From Chryseobacterium limigenitum (lineage in GTDB: Bacteria; Bacteroidota; Bacteroidia; Flavobacteriales; Weeksellaceae), in assembly GCF_900114875.1 (NCBI RefSeq), contig NZ_FPKW01000003.1, forward strand, positions 124,001-188,000: 64,000 bases of DNA. The letters are read 5' to 3'. Both the position numbers and the translations under genes were made by a program. Of this stretch, positions 44,346 through 51,856 are shown one piece after another; position 1 is the stretch's first letter; each line of letters starts with the position of its first letter. A model generated the notes under the pieces. The model did not search any database. It had not been told where the DNA came from and saw nothing but the letters and a program-made list of their open reading frames with translations.

Positions 44346-45407
44346 ATGATTTTACGAGGAGAAAACTTAATCAAAGAATACGGTCCAAAAAAAGTTGTTA
44401 AAGGCGTTTCTGTACAAGTTCAGCAAGGAGAAATTGTAGGTTTGCTTGGCCCGAACGGAGCCGGAAAAACCACATCGTTTTATATGATTGTTGGTTTGGT
44501 TAAGCCCACTTCAGGAAAGATTTTCTTGGATAAGCAGGAAATTACAACCGATGCCATGTACCGCAGAGCCCAAAAAGGAATCGGTTATCTGGCTCAGGAA
44601 GCGTCGGTTTTCAGAAAACTTTCGGTGGAAGAAAATATCATGGGAGTTTTACAGTTGACCAATCTTTCAAAACGCGAACAGCAGATGAAATGTGATGAAC
44701 TGGTTGAAGAATTCTCGTTACAGCACGTCCGTAAAAACAGAGGAGATCTTCTTTCGGGAGGAGAAAGGCGTAGAACAGAGATCGCACGTTGTCTGGCAAC
44801 AAGCCCGAATTTTATCCTTTTAGATGAGCCTTTTGCAGGGGTTGACCCGATTGCAGTTGAAGATATTCAGAAGATTGTAAGAAGTTTAGTTGACAAGAAC
44901 ATCGGAATTTTGATTACCGATCACAACGTTCAGCAAACTTTAGCAATTACCAATAAAACATACATTATGTTCGAAGGAAAGATCCTGAAAGAAGGACTTC
45001 CCGAAGAATTAGCGAATGATCCGCAGGTAAGAGAAGCTTATCTTGGTGAAAACTTCGTTTATCAGAGTATCTTAGACAAACCAAAAAGGAAAACTTATGC
45101 CTATAATATTTGGGCAGGTAATTTCGACTCCAAATCTCAATTTCAAGCTTTTGTGGATGAAAATTTTTCGCAGTTTGATGATTTGAGATTAATGTACGGT
45201 TTTGAAGATATCAGTTTTGCATCGTTGGGAAATTCTGAAATTCAGCATATTTTCAGTGACGTTGTAGATAAGAATGCGAATAATTCTTTTGTTTTCCAGA
45301 GAAAAGAAATTAATTCTCAATATTCTTTAGAGCAGGCAAAAGCAGAATCACAGTCGGCAAGCAAATCAGAATTGCATTATTTAACAACTGAGCCTTTTGA
45401 ACTATAA
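44346..45407 (+). CDS. lptB: LPS-export ABC ATPase LptB-like protein with C-terminal extension
   Basis: A 353-residue protein. Residues 1-240 are a complete LptB: Walker A GPNGAGKTTSF, GIGYLAQEASVFRKLSVEENI (the LptB Q-loop region), signature LLSGGERRRTEIAR, Walker B ILLDEPFAGVDPIAV, and switch ITDHNVQQTL. It would energise LPS transport with LptFG. Usual LptB ends near residue 240. Here about 110 further residues follow (from YQSILDKPKRKTYAYN), with no homology I recognise, aromatic and acidic rich, ending in LHYLTTEPFEL. A terminator follows; the MsbA-like gene is next. Confidence 0.9.
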   Translation: MILRGENLIKEYGPKKVVKGVSVQVQQGEIVGLLGPNGAGKTTSFYMIVGLVKPTSGKIFLDKQEITTDAMYRRAQKGIGYLAQEASVFRKLSVEENIMGVLQLTNLSKREQQMKCDELVEEFSLQHVRKNRGDLLSGGERRRTEIARCLATSPNFILLDEPFAGVDPIAVEDIQKIVRSLVDKNIGILITDHNVQQTLAITNKTYIMFEGKILKEGLPEELANDPQVREAYLGENFVYQSILDKPKRKTYAYNIWAGNFDSKSQFQAFVDENFSQFDDLRLMYGFEDISFASLGNSEIQHIFSDVVDKNANNSFVFQRKEINSQYSLEQAKAESQSASKSELHYLTTEPFEL

Positions 45408-45440
45408 AAATTAAAGCAATCATTTGCTGAAAAATATAAT

Positions 45441-45477
45441 AAAACGTACCTTTTCTCTTTGAAACGGTACGTTTTTT
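45441..45477 (+). terminator. Terminator after lptB
   Basis: A 10-bp stem AAAACGTACC/GGTACGTTTT with a 15-nt loop, then T. Confidence 0.8.
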
Positions 45478-45493
45478 AGTTAAAATAATTCCT

Positions 45494-47302
45494 ATGGCAA
45501 AACCTTTTAACAGAACAGTTACTTTATTTGGAATTTATCAACAGTTGGTTCCATTTATTAAGCCTTATCGCTTAATGATTTATGGAACTTTACTTCTTAC
45601 TTTTTTAGGAGCTCTTGCAGCGCAGGTGAATCCACTTGTTTTGAAATATACGGTAGATGAGGTTACAAAACTGACGCATTTGCCGAACCCAATGTCTGAG
45701 GGAATTCATGTTTTGGTCATCATTTCGATTATTTTACTTGGAAAAGAATTACTGAATATTTTCATCAATTTCGGACAGAAATTTTATGGTGAAAAGATTA
45801 GAATTAATGTAAGTTCAGTTCTGGCGCAATCCGCAATTGATAAGATTTTGACGTATCGTGTAGCTTATTTTAACGATGAAAACCACGAGTCAGGAAAATT
45901 ACAGATCAGAATAGACAGAGGAATTGAAAGTCTGACAAAATTAGTTCAAAACTTTTTTATCGACATGTTACCGTTATTTTCCAACGCGTTTATTGCATTG
46001 ATTATCATGTATATGCAAAATGTTTATGTTGGATTGGTTTCTACTATCATTGTTCCTATTTATTTTTATATCAGCTCATTACAGGCGAAAAAATTGGGTG
46101 GAGTTCGTCGACAATTAAGAAATCAGCGCGAACAGAAAACTTCGGGATTGTTGAATTTGATCAATTCTATCATGGTGATCAAAAGTTTTGTCCGTGAAAA
46201 ATTTGAAGGCAAAAAACAATCCGACTTGCAGATGCAGCTGATGGAAAGCCAGATGTTTACCCGAAAAACGAACTTTATTTATGATGGTTTAAAAACTTTT
46301 ATCGAGCAGTTTGGAGTGGTTTTAATTATTCTTTTGACGGTTTATTTGGTGTTGGATCAGCAGATGACAATCGGCGCAATCATACTTCATATCATGCTTT
46401 TCAACAATGTTTCAGCTCCGATTCGTCAGTTGCACAGAATTTATGATGATATGAATGATGCGATGATTTATGCAGAAGGATATTTTGATATTTTAAATGC
46501 TGATGACGAAAAAGAACAAAACGGAACTTTTGTAGAAAAGAAAATCATCGGAAATTTTGAATTAAAAAATGTCAACTTTTCCTATCCAAACGGAACACGG
46601 GCTTTGCATGATGTTTCCATGAAAATCGAAAACGGCAAAACAACTGCTTTGGTAGGTTTAAGTGGAGCCGGAAAATCAACAATCATCAACCTTTTATGTA
46701 AATTTTATCTTCCAAATTCTGGGGAGATTTTATTGGATAACGTTAATTTAAATGAATTTGATAATACTTTTCTGAGGGACGATTTAGGCTTGGTTCTTCA
46801 AAAAAACCACATTTTTCAGGGAAGTATTGAAGATAATATCCGTTATGGAGACATGAATGCGAGTTTTGAAGAAATTCAGGAAGCTGCAAAAAAAGCGTAT
46901 TTGCATGAACAGATTTTAGATTTACCACAGCAATATCAGCACGATGCAACTCAACTTTCAGGAGGCCAGCAACAGAGAATTGCCATCGCAAGATTATTTT
47001 TGAAAAACCCGCCGATTATTTTTCTTGATGAACCTACTGCAAGTCTGGATGCCATCGCCACAGAACAGATCAAAAACTCCTTGGATGCTATAAAAGAGGG
47101 CAGAACTGTGATTATTATTTCACATTCTTTGTCTCAAATTTTAGATTCAGATAAAATTTATGTGATGAAAAAGGGCAGGGTCGTCGAAAGCGGGACTCAC
47201 AATGAATTGGTACAAACCAACGGAACGTACCGCGAGATTTTTGATGCCTCCGCAAGAAGTTTAAATCTTGATAAACTGATGAATACTTTTAAGGATAATT
47301 AA
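45494..47302 (+). CDS. ABC exporter, fused permease-ATPase (MsbA-like)
   Basis: A 602-residue half-transporter. Six membrane helices lie in residues 1-330 (with coupling-helix pattern FFNDE-like AYFNDENHESGKLQIRIDRG). The ATPase follows: Walker A GLSGAGKSTI, Q-loop LVLQKNHIFQGSI, signature LSGGQQQRIAIAR, Walker B PIIFLDEPTASLD and H-loop ISHSLSQ. The next-to-signature glutamines are usual for the type. It could flip lipid A or export a lipid, drug or peptide. It is a possible, but unproven, route for peptides; it lacks a C39 peptidase domain. Confidence 0.92.
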   Translation: MAKPFNRTVTLFGIYQQLVPFIKPYRLMIYGTLLLTFLGALAAQVNPLVLKYTVDEVTKLTHLPNPMSEGIHVLVIISIILLGKELLNIFINFGQKFYGEKIRINVSSVLAQSAIDKILTYRVAYFNDENHESGKLQIRIDRGIESLTKLVQNFFIDMLPLFSNAFIALIIMYMQNVYVGLVSTIIVPIYFYISSLQAKKLGGVRRQLRNQREQKTSGLLNLINSIMVIKSFVREKFEGKKQSDLQMQLMESQMFTRKTNFIYDGLKTFIEQFGVVLIILLTVYLVLDQQMTIGAIILHIMLFNNVSAPIRQLHRIYDDMNDAMIYAEGYFDILNADDEKEQNGTFVEKKIIGNFELKNVNFSYPNGTRALHDVSMKIENGKTTALVGLSGAGKSTIINLLCKFYLPNSGEILLDNVNLNEFDNTFLRDDLGLVLQKNHIFQGSIEDNIRYGDMNASFEEIQEAAKKAYLHEQILDLPQQYQHDATQLSGGQQQRIAIARLFLKNPPIIFLDEPTASLDAIATEQIKNSLDAIKEGRTVIIISHSLSQILDSDKIYVMKKGRVVESGTHNELVQTNGTYREIFDASARSLNLDKLMNTFKDN

Positions 47303-47307
47303 TTTAA

Positions 47308-47342
47308 GGAATTAGGAATTAGGAATTAGGAATTAGGAATTA
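47308..47342 (+). repeat. Tandem repeat (GGAATTA)5
   Basis: Five perfect 7-bp units directly after the exporter stop, followed within 5 bp by a second, different tandem array. Confidence 0.95.
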
Positions 47343-47346
47343 TTTT

Positions 47347-47430
47347 CGCTAAAACGCTAAAACGCTAAAACGCTAAAACGCTAAAACGCTAAAACGCTAA
47401 AACGCTAAAACGCTAAAACGCTAAAACGCT
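47347..47430 (+). repeat. Minisatellite (CGCTAAAA)10.5
   Basis: Ten perfect 8-bp units and a half unit (84 bp), ending 10 bp before the ATG of the WYL regulator. A perfect 8-bp array is prone to slippage; since 8 is not a multiple of 3 and it lies in the leader, it could change promoter spacing or leader folding. Confidence 0.97.
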
Positions 47431-47440
47431 CAACAACTCA

Positions 47441-48391
47441 ATGAACGACCATTACCTAAAAAAACTCGATCGGGTTACAGCTATTCTCACCCAACTTCAG
47501 TCAAAACCTTTGGTTCGTGCACAAGATCTTGCGTTGAAATTTGATGTCAGCGTCAGAACGATTTACCGTGATGTAAAGACACTCGAAAATGCCGGAATTC
47601 CGATTATTGGTGAAGCGGGAAGCGGGTATTCTTTGATGGACGGTTACAAACTTCCGCCCGTGATGTTTACAAAAGAAGAAGTTTTGAGTTTTATTACGGC
47701 TGAAAAACTGATGCAGAAATTTTTACATCAAAGTTTAGGAAATCACTATCAGTCGGCAATGGAAAAAGTACGTTCCGTATTAAAATATTCAGACAGGAAT
47801 TTAATTCAGAATATTGAAAAACAGATTGATGTTTATAATTACCATCCAAAAACAGAAGATAATATTCAAAATATCATTCCGATTATTCTGGAAAGTATTG
47901 CAGAAAAGAAGCAGATAACGTTGGAATATGCAACCGTGGATTCCAAAGTTTCTATGCGAACGATTGAGGTTGTTGGTGTCTTTTTTGAGTTTAATTATTG
48001 GTATATCATGGCATTTTGTACGTTGCGAAATGATTTCAGACAATTTAGAGTTGACAGAATTTTACAGATCATTAAAACTCAAAATCCTTTCCTGCAGGAA
48101 TATGGTCAGATTAATGATTACAGACAAAATCCGAACGGAAATAAAACCAAAGTCAGACTTTTGGTTGATAAAAAAATTATCGGACATCTCAGTAATTCAA
48201 AAAAATATTATGGCTTAATTGATGAGGTTGAAAGAGAAAATGGAGTAGAATTAATCTTCGAAACCGATTGGATCAAAGATGGATTTCCACGCTGGCTGAT
48301 TACTTTTGCCGATTATGCAGAAGTTCTGGAGCCTGAATCTTTAAAAGAAAGTCTTAAAGAATTAGTCATTAAAATTTCAAAAAAAGTATAA
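47441..48391 (+). CDS. YafY-type transcriptional regulator (HTH_11 + WYL)
   Basis: A 316-residue regulator. Residues 5-60 form a winged helix-turn-helix (RVTAILTQLQSKPLVRAQDLALKF, then VSVRTIYRDVKTLENAGIPI). The WYL domain follows (residues 140-225, with FFEFNYWYIMAFCTLRNDFRQFRVDRI, where the usual WYL triplet reads WYI), and a C-terminal WCX-like part. WYL domains sense ligands such as nucleotides. The gene is convergent with a DinB-family gene, an arrangement common in flavobacteria where the regulator may control the neighbour. The minisatellite sits in its leader. Confidence 0.9.
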   Translation: MNDHYLKKLDRVTAILTQLQSKPLVRAQDLALKFDVSVRTIYRDVKTLENAGIPIIGEAGSGYSLMDGYKLPPVMFTKEEVLSFITAEKLMQKFLHQSLGNHYQSAMEKVRSVLKYSDRNLIQNIEKQIDVYNYHPKTEDNIQNIIPIILESIAEKKQITLEYATVDSKVSMRTIEVVGVFFEFNYWYIMAFCTLRNDFRQFRVDRILQIIKTQNPFLQEYGQINDYRQNPNGNKTKVRLLVDKKIIGHLSNSKKYYGLIDEVERENGVELIFETDWIKDGFPRWLITFADYAEVLEPESLKESLKELVIKISKKV

Positions 48392-48423
48392 GAAAATATT
48401 TTATCAAATTGGTTGAAAAAACG

Positions 48424-48455
48424 AAAAGCTTTCAGAAATCCTGAAAGCTTTTTTG
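48424..48455. terminator. Terminator between convergent genes
   Basis: Perfect 12-bp stem AAAAGCTTTCAG/CTGAAAGCTTTT with a 5-nt loop, then T. Confidence 0.88.
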
Positions 48456-48526
48456 TTTGGAAATGATTGATCTTTTTATGTTGTGCTGAATCAGCGATTT
48501 TAGTTTCAGTAAAGGCATTAATGATC

Positions 48527-49018
48527 CTAAAATCTCTCCCAAAAAAAAGGCGGTTCAATTCCTAAAGCTCTTAAATAAGTATATCCCTGACCTCTGTGAT
48601 GAACTTCATTATCAACGAAATATAAAATATTCTGATAAACCGGGAATTCATATTGTCCGAATAAATTAAAAGTTTCCTGGAAACGTTCTTCCGAAATTTC
48701 ATTAAAATATTGGTTGATCACTTGGGTTTCTTCGTCCCATTTTTTCAGGATTTCTTCTTTTGTTTTTGGGTTGAATGCTTCTTCATTAAAAGCTTCTTCA
48801 TGTTTGTTAACGATCCCTTTTAAAGCAGGACCTCCGATGCTGATCAGCTCAACGGCCAATTTTGCAAACGGTCTCATTCCGCCAATTGAAAACTCGAATA
48901 ATTCTTTTTCGGGAAAAGCTTCAATTACTCTTCTTGTGAGGTTTCTGTGGCCTTGCCAATGCTCTAATAATTGTTCTGATGAGATAAATTGTTTTGTGAT
49001 TGTTGCTGTAGTAGTCAT
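48527..49018 (-). CDS. DinB-family metal-dependent hydrolase-like protein
   Basis: A 163-residue four-helix-bundle protein of the DinB/YfiT group. Metal-binding His positions are visible in LLEHWQGHRNLTRRV near the N-terminus, and in YFVDNEVHHRGQGYTYLRALG near the C-terminus (HHRGQ is the typical DinB motif). Members act as thiol-dependent transferases or hydrolases; the substrate here is unknown. It has its own promoter element and is convergent with the WYL regulator. Confidence 0.87.
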   Translation of the reverse strand: MTTTATITKQFISSEQLLEHWQGHRNLTRRVIEAFPEKELFEFSIGGMRPFAKLAVELISIGGPALKGIVNKHEEAFNEEAFNPKTKEEILKKWDEETQVINQYFNEISEERFQETFNLFGQYEFPVYQNILYFVDNEVHHRGQGYTYLRALGIEPPFFWERF

Positions 49019-49048
49019 AATTTTTTATTTTGTTTGTTATTGTTGATA

Positions 49049-49056
49049 CAAAGATA
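49049..49056 (-). promoter_or_regulatory. -7 element (TATCTTTG on - strand) of the DinB gene
   Basis: Exact TAnnTTTG reading the - strand, about 30 bp before the ATG at 49018; a TTG lies 14 bp upstream, shorter than usual. Confidence 0.6.
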
Positions 49057-49215
49057 TGACCGGGTTATGACAACAGTTTGTCAGTAGGGAATTCGGGTTT
49101 GAAAATTATTTTCTTTGTTGCAAAATATCATTCAGTATTTTTCGTTCAATGTATATCCGATACATCACAAGATCAGACAATGTAACATATGTAGAGGTAG
49201 ATAAATAATTTGAAG

Positions 49216-49246
49216 ATGGCCGATTTTTTTAATCGGTCATTTTTTT
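49216..49246 (+). terminator. Orphan rho-independent terminator
   Basis: A 10-bp stem ATGGCCGATT/AATCGGTCAT (one G-T pair) with a 5-nt loop and a run of T. No + strand gene ends upstream of it. Confidence 0.7.
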
Positions 49247-49511
49247 GTTTTGAGCGAAAATGGAGAATTTTATTTAAAGTGAGAATTGAATTTTGATGAC
49301 AAGTATTTAAACTTCGACAAATACCCTAGCCCAGATTGCAGAGAAAATCCTTTTTTGAAAAAAAAAGATTGTAACGGAAAGCTGGAAATTGCTTCAAAAA
49401 TAAATAAAACTGCAATTCGACGTAGTCAAACAGCTTCTGAAAACTTTCAAAATTTATGTATTTCAGGATATTTTACTTTTTACATTCTACAAAATGAAGT
49501 ATTTTAGTCCT

Positions 49512-50081
49512 ATGAAAATTTACACGAAAACAGGAGATAAAGGTCAAACTGCTTTGTATGGCGGAACGAGAGTTTCAAAAGCCAGCGCAAGAGTGGACAG
49601 TTATGGAAATATAGATGAGCTGAATTCATTCATTGGTATTGCGAAAAGTCATATCGAAGATGAAGATGTACTGAAGCAATTGAAAAAAATTCAGTTTGAT
49701 TTGTTTACGGTAGGTTCAGAAGCTGCGACTCCGGTTGATAAATTGATGCTGGCGAACGGAAAATCGCGTCTTCCGATAATTATTTCTGACACTGAAATTG
49801 AAGAATTAGAAAACTGGATGGATGCTTTTGAAGATAAATTGGAACCGCTACAATATTTTATTCTTCCCGGTGGAGGGAAATCGGCTACATTTTTACACGC
49901 AGCGAGAACAATTTGCAGAAGAGCAGAGCGTTCTTTGGTTTTTTTAAATGAATCGGAAGAAGTGCGTCCTGAATTGATTAAATATCTGAACAGACTGTCG
50001 GATTATCTTTTTGTTTTGGCAAGATATATCTCCAAAATCAACAACGAAACGGAAGAATACTGGAACCCGAATGAAAGATAA
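49512..50081 (+). CDS. Cob(I)alamin adenosyltransferase, PduO type
   Basis: A 189-residue PduO/MMAB-type ATP:cob(I)alamin adenosyltransferase that makes adenosylcobalamin. ATP-site motif MKIYTKTGDKGQTALYGGTRVSK at the start (the KTGDxG motif), VDSYGNIDELNSFIG, and the C-terminal ARTICRRAERSL and NRLSDYLFVLARY signatures are present. The start at 49512 is preferred over the in-frame ATG at 49494 because the family begins at this KIYTKTGD motif. The 3' end overlaps the thiamine pyrophosphokinase gene by 11 bp. Confidence 0.95.
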   Translation: MKIYTKTGDKGQTALYGGTRVSKASARVDSYGNIDELNSFIGIAKSHIEDEDVLKQLKKIQFDLFTVGSEAATPVDKLMLANGKSRLPIIISDTEIEELENWMDAFEDKLEPLQYFILPGGGKSATFLHAARTICRRAERSLVFLNESEEVRPELIKYLNRLSDYLFVLARYISKINNETEEYWNPNER

Positions 50082-50700
50082 AGTATTGCTTTTCATCAAC
50101 GGAGATCCTCCAAAATCTTTTCCGAACATAGAAAACTATGGCTTGATTGCCTGTACAGATGGCGCCTTTCATTATCTTAAGCATCTGAATTTCCCTTTGG
50201 ATAAATTAGATTTTATTTCCGGTGATTTCGATTCACATTCTGGTTCTGACGAAAATGTGTATGATGAAAAATTCATTTACACTCCGGATCAGGATAAAAC
50301 GGATTTTCATAAGGCATTGGAAATTATTGTTGAAAAAGATTTTAAAAATGTTGATGTTTTAGGCGGAAGTGGAGGTGAACAGGATCATTTTTTAGGAAAT
50401 CTTACCGTTGCTTTTGGTTTTAAAGATCAATTAAATATTAAGTTTTATGATGAATTTTCGGAATATTATTTTGTTCCGAAAAGTTTTACTGTAAAAGGTG
50501 TAAAGGATAAAATGATTTCATTGTATCCATTCCCGACAGTTGAAAATCTTACGACAAAAGGTTTGAATTGGTGTTTAACAAACGGAGATTTAAGCATAAC
50601 TTCAAGAATCGGAACCAGAAATTTTGCTGTTGAAGATGAAGTTTCTGTTGAATATGAAAAAGGAGATTTGTTGATTTTTATTGGTAGGAATTATCTGTAG
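50071..50700 (+). CDS. Thiamine pyrophosphokinase
   Basis: A 209-residue enzyme that converts thiamine to thiamine pyrophosphate with ATP. It begins VLLFINGDPPKSFPN; the catalytic domain has ACTDGAFHYL (substrate-binding Asp), ISGDFDSHSG (the SGDFDS metal motif), PDQDKTDFHKAL and the DVLGGSGGEQDHFLGNL segment. A C-terminal TPK B1-binding domain follows (VENLTTKGLNWCLTNGDLSITSR). The start at 50071 is chosen because the upstream in-frame TTG would overlap the previous gene by over 60 bp. Both products are cofactors. Confidence 0.93.
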   Translation: MKDKVLLFINGDPPKSFPNIENYGLIACTDGAFHYLKHLNFPLDKLDFISGDFDSHSGSDENVYDEKFIYTPDQDKTDFHKALEIIVEKDFKNVDVLGGSGGEQDHFLGNLTVAFGFKDQLNIKFYDEFSEYYFVPKSFTVKGVKDKMISLYPFPTVENLTTKGLNWCLTNGDLSITSRIGTRNFAVEDEVSVEYEKGDLLIFIGRNYL

Positions 50701-50721
50701 TTTTTAAATTTTAAAACAAAT

Positions 50722-50871
50722 TACACAAATATTTTTCACAAATAGACACAATCATTATCATCAATAGGAACGGGCTTTAGCCCGTTTATACAATAAATAA
50801 AATGCAATTGGCTTTAGCCAAAATCTAAATAAATTATACACAAACATCTGTGTAAATCTGTGAAATCCGTG
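50722..50871 (+). repeat. Composite palindromic repeat, copy 2
   Basis: Core ATCAATAGGAACGGGC with the hairpin ACGGGC TTTA GCCCGT (50769-50786), then TTGGC TTTA GCCAA (50808-50821), with ACACAAAT/TTCACAAAT on the left and TCTGTGTAAATCTGTG on the right. The right end runs into the predicted GTG start of the next gene. Confidence 0.75.
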
Positions 50872-51747
50872 GGAAATAAAATAATTAAAATATCATTCCT
50901 TTTCATCTCATTATCCTGTATTTTCTCCTGCAAAGTACAGCAATTTTCCACACCCGAATACGGTAAAAAAGAAACAGAAAATCCAATTAAGATTAAAAAG
51001 GTAAACAATTTCCGAACTGTAAAAAATATCAAAAATTCTGAAGGAAAAATCTTAAAAGAAGGGAAATTTTACCGAAGCGGAAATCTTTATAAACTTAAAA
51101 ACAGCTCATTTAATGAATTGGAAAAATTAGGGATAAAGGAAATTATTGATCTAAGAAATGCAAAAGAAATTGGCGACAAACCGGACAATCTTCCCGAAAA
51201 TATTGTTTACAAAAAATATTCTGCTTTTGAAGATCAGGGTGATCAACTTTCACAAGCGAAAAAATTAGTCCTAAAAGGAAAAGTAAACGCTTCAGATGCA
51301 GACAAAAGAATGCTTGATTTTTACCGAGAATATGTCACAGAAAATCCAGAAATAATCAAAAAAATTATTAATGAAATTTTAGAATCTGATCAGCCTATTT
51401 TATATCATTGCACCGCAGGAAAGGATCGTACAGGAATTATTACTGCTCTAATTTTGAGTATTTTAAAATTTGACAAAGAGACCATTTACAATGATTATCT
51501 GTTGTCTAATAATTACAGGGAAAAATTAATTCTAAAAAGACTCCATTTAGCAGATAATTTACATTTCATCTATCCTAAAATGGATTTAAAGGTCTTAGAA
51601 AAACTAAGTTGGATTGAAAGTAATTATCTTGATGCCGCTTTTGATGAAATTGATAAGAAATATGGATCAATAGATTTTTATATTCAAAATGTATTGCAGA
51701 TTTCTGAAGATAAGAGAAAAGAATATATCAGGAAGTTTACATATTAA
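50860..51747 (+). CDS. Tyrosine phosphatase-like lipoprotein (Y_phosphatase3 family)
   Basis: A 295-residue exported phosphatase. The N-terminal hydrophobic segment IIKISFLFISLSCIFSC ends in a lipobox-like IFSC, so it is probably a lipoprotein. The domain has FRTVKNIKNSEGKILKEGKFYRSGNLYKL, a DLRNAKEIGDKPDN acid region, and the P-loop HCTAGKDRTG with catalytic Cys184 and Arg190, as in protein-tyrosine/dual-specificity phosphatases of Y_phosphatase3. The start is uncertain: GTG at 50860 or 50869 both lie in the repeat at 50722-50871, and no ATG precedes the signal segment. Confidence 0.85.
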   Translation: MKSVGNKIIKISFLFISLSCIFSCKVQQFSTPEYGKKETENPIKIKKVNNFRTVKNIKNSEGKILKEGKFYRSGNLYKLKNSSFNELEKLGIKEIIDLRNAKEIGDKPDNLPENIVYKKYSAFEDQGDQLSQAKKLVLKGKVNASDADKRMLDFYREYVTENPEIIKKIINEILESDQPILYHCTAGKDRTGIITALILSILKFDKETIYNDYLLSNNYREKLILKRLHLADNLHFIYPKMDLKVLEKLSWIESNYLDAAFDEIDKKYGSIDFYIQNVLQISEDKRKEYIRKFTY

Positions 51748-51856
51748 TAATTTGGTTTAAAATTTCACCGAAAATTGCTTGAAATTTATAATAACTTTAA
51801 CACCCAAAAATCAAACTTTTTTAGCAATTTTGCATTCTTAATTCACTTGTTAAAAA

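Larger units (their letters stand above)
49019..49511. other. 490-bp intergenic region with orphan terminator
   Basis: It contains the DinB promoter (49049-49056) and a strong + strand terminator at 49216-49246 with no gene before it. A possible 73-codon reading frame (TTG start) looks non-coding. See the finding on a possible small RNA. Confidence 0.5.

Noticed and set aside
45494..47302. Exporter for the GG-leader peptide at 43891
   Set aside because: The protein has no N-terminal C39 peptidase domain and is separated from the peptide gene by lptB and a terminator, so the link is not supported.
47347..47430. Regular direct repeats that could suggest a CRISPR array
   Set aside because: The units are 8 bp and head to tail with no spacers, so this is a minisatellite.
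49286..49507. A 73-codon + strand frame with a TTG start before the adenosyltransferase gene
   Set aside because: It has no domain, no signal and odd composition, and overlaps the likely leader of the next gene. Probably non-coding.
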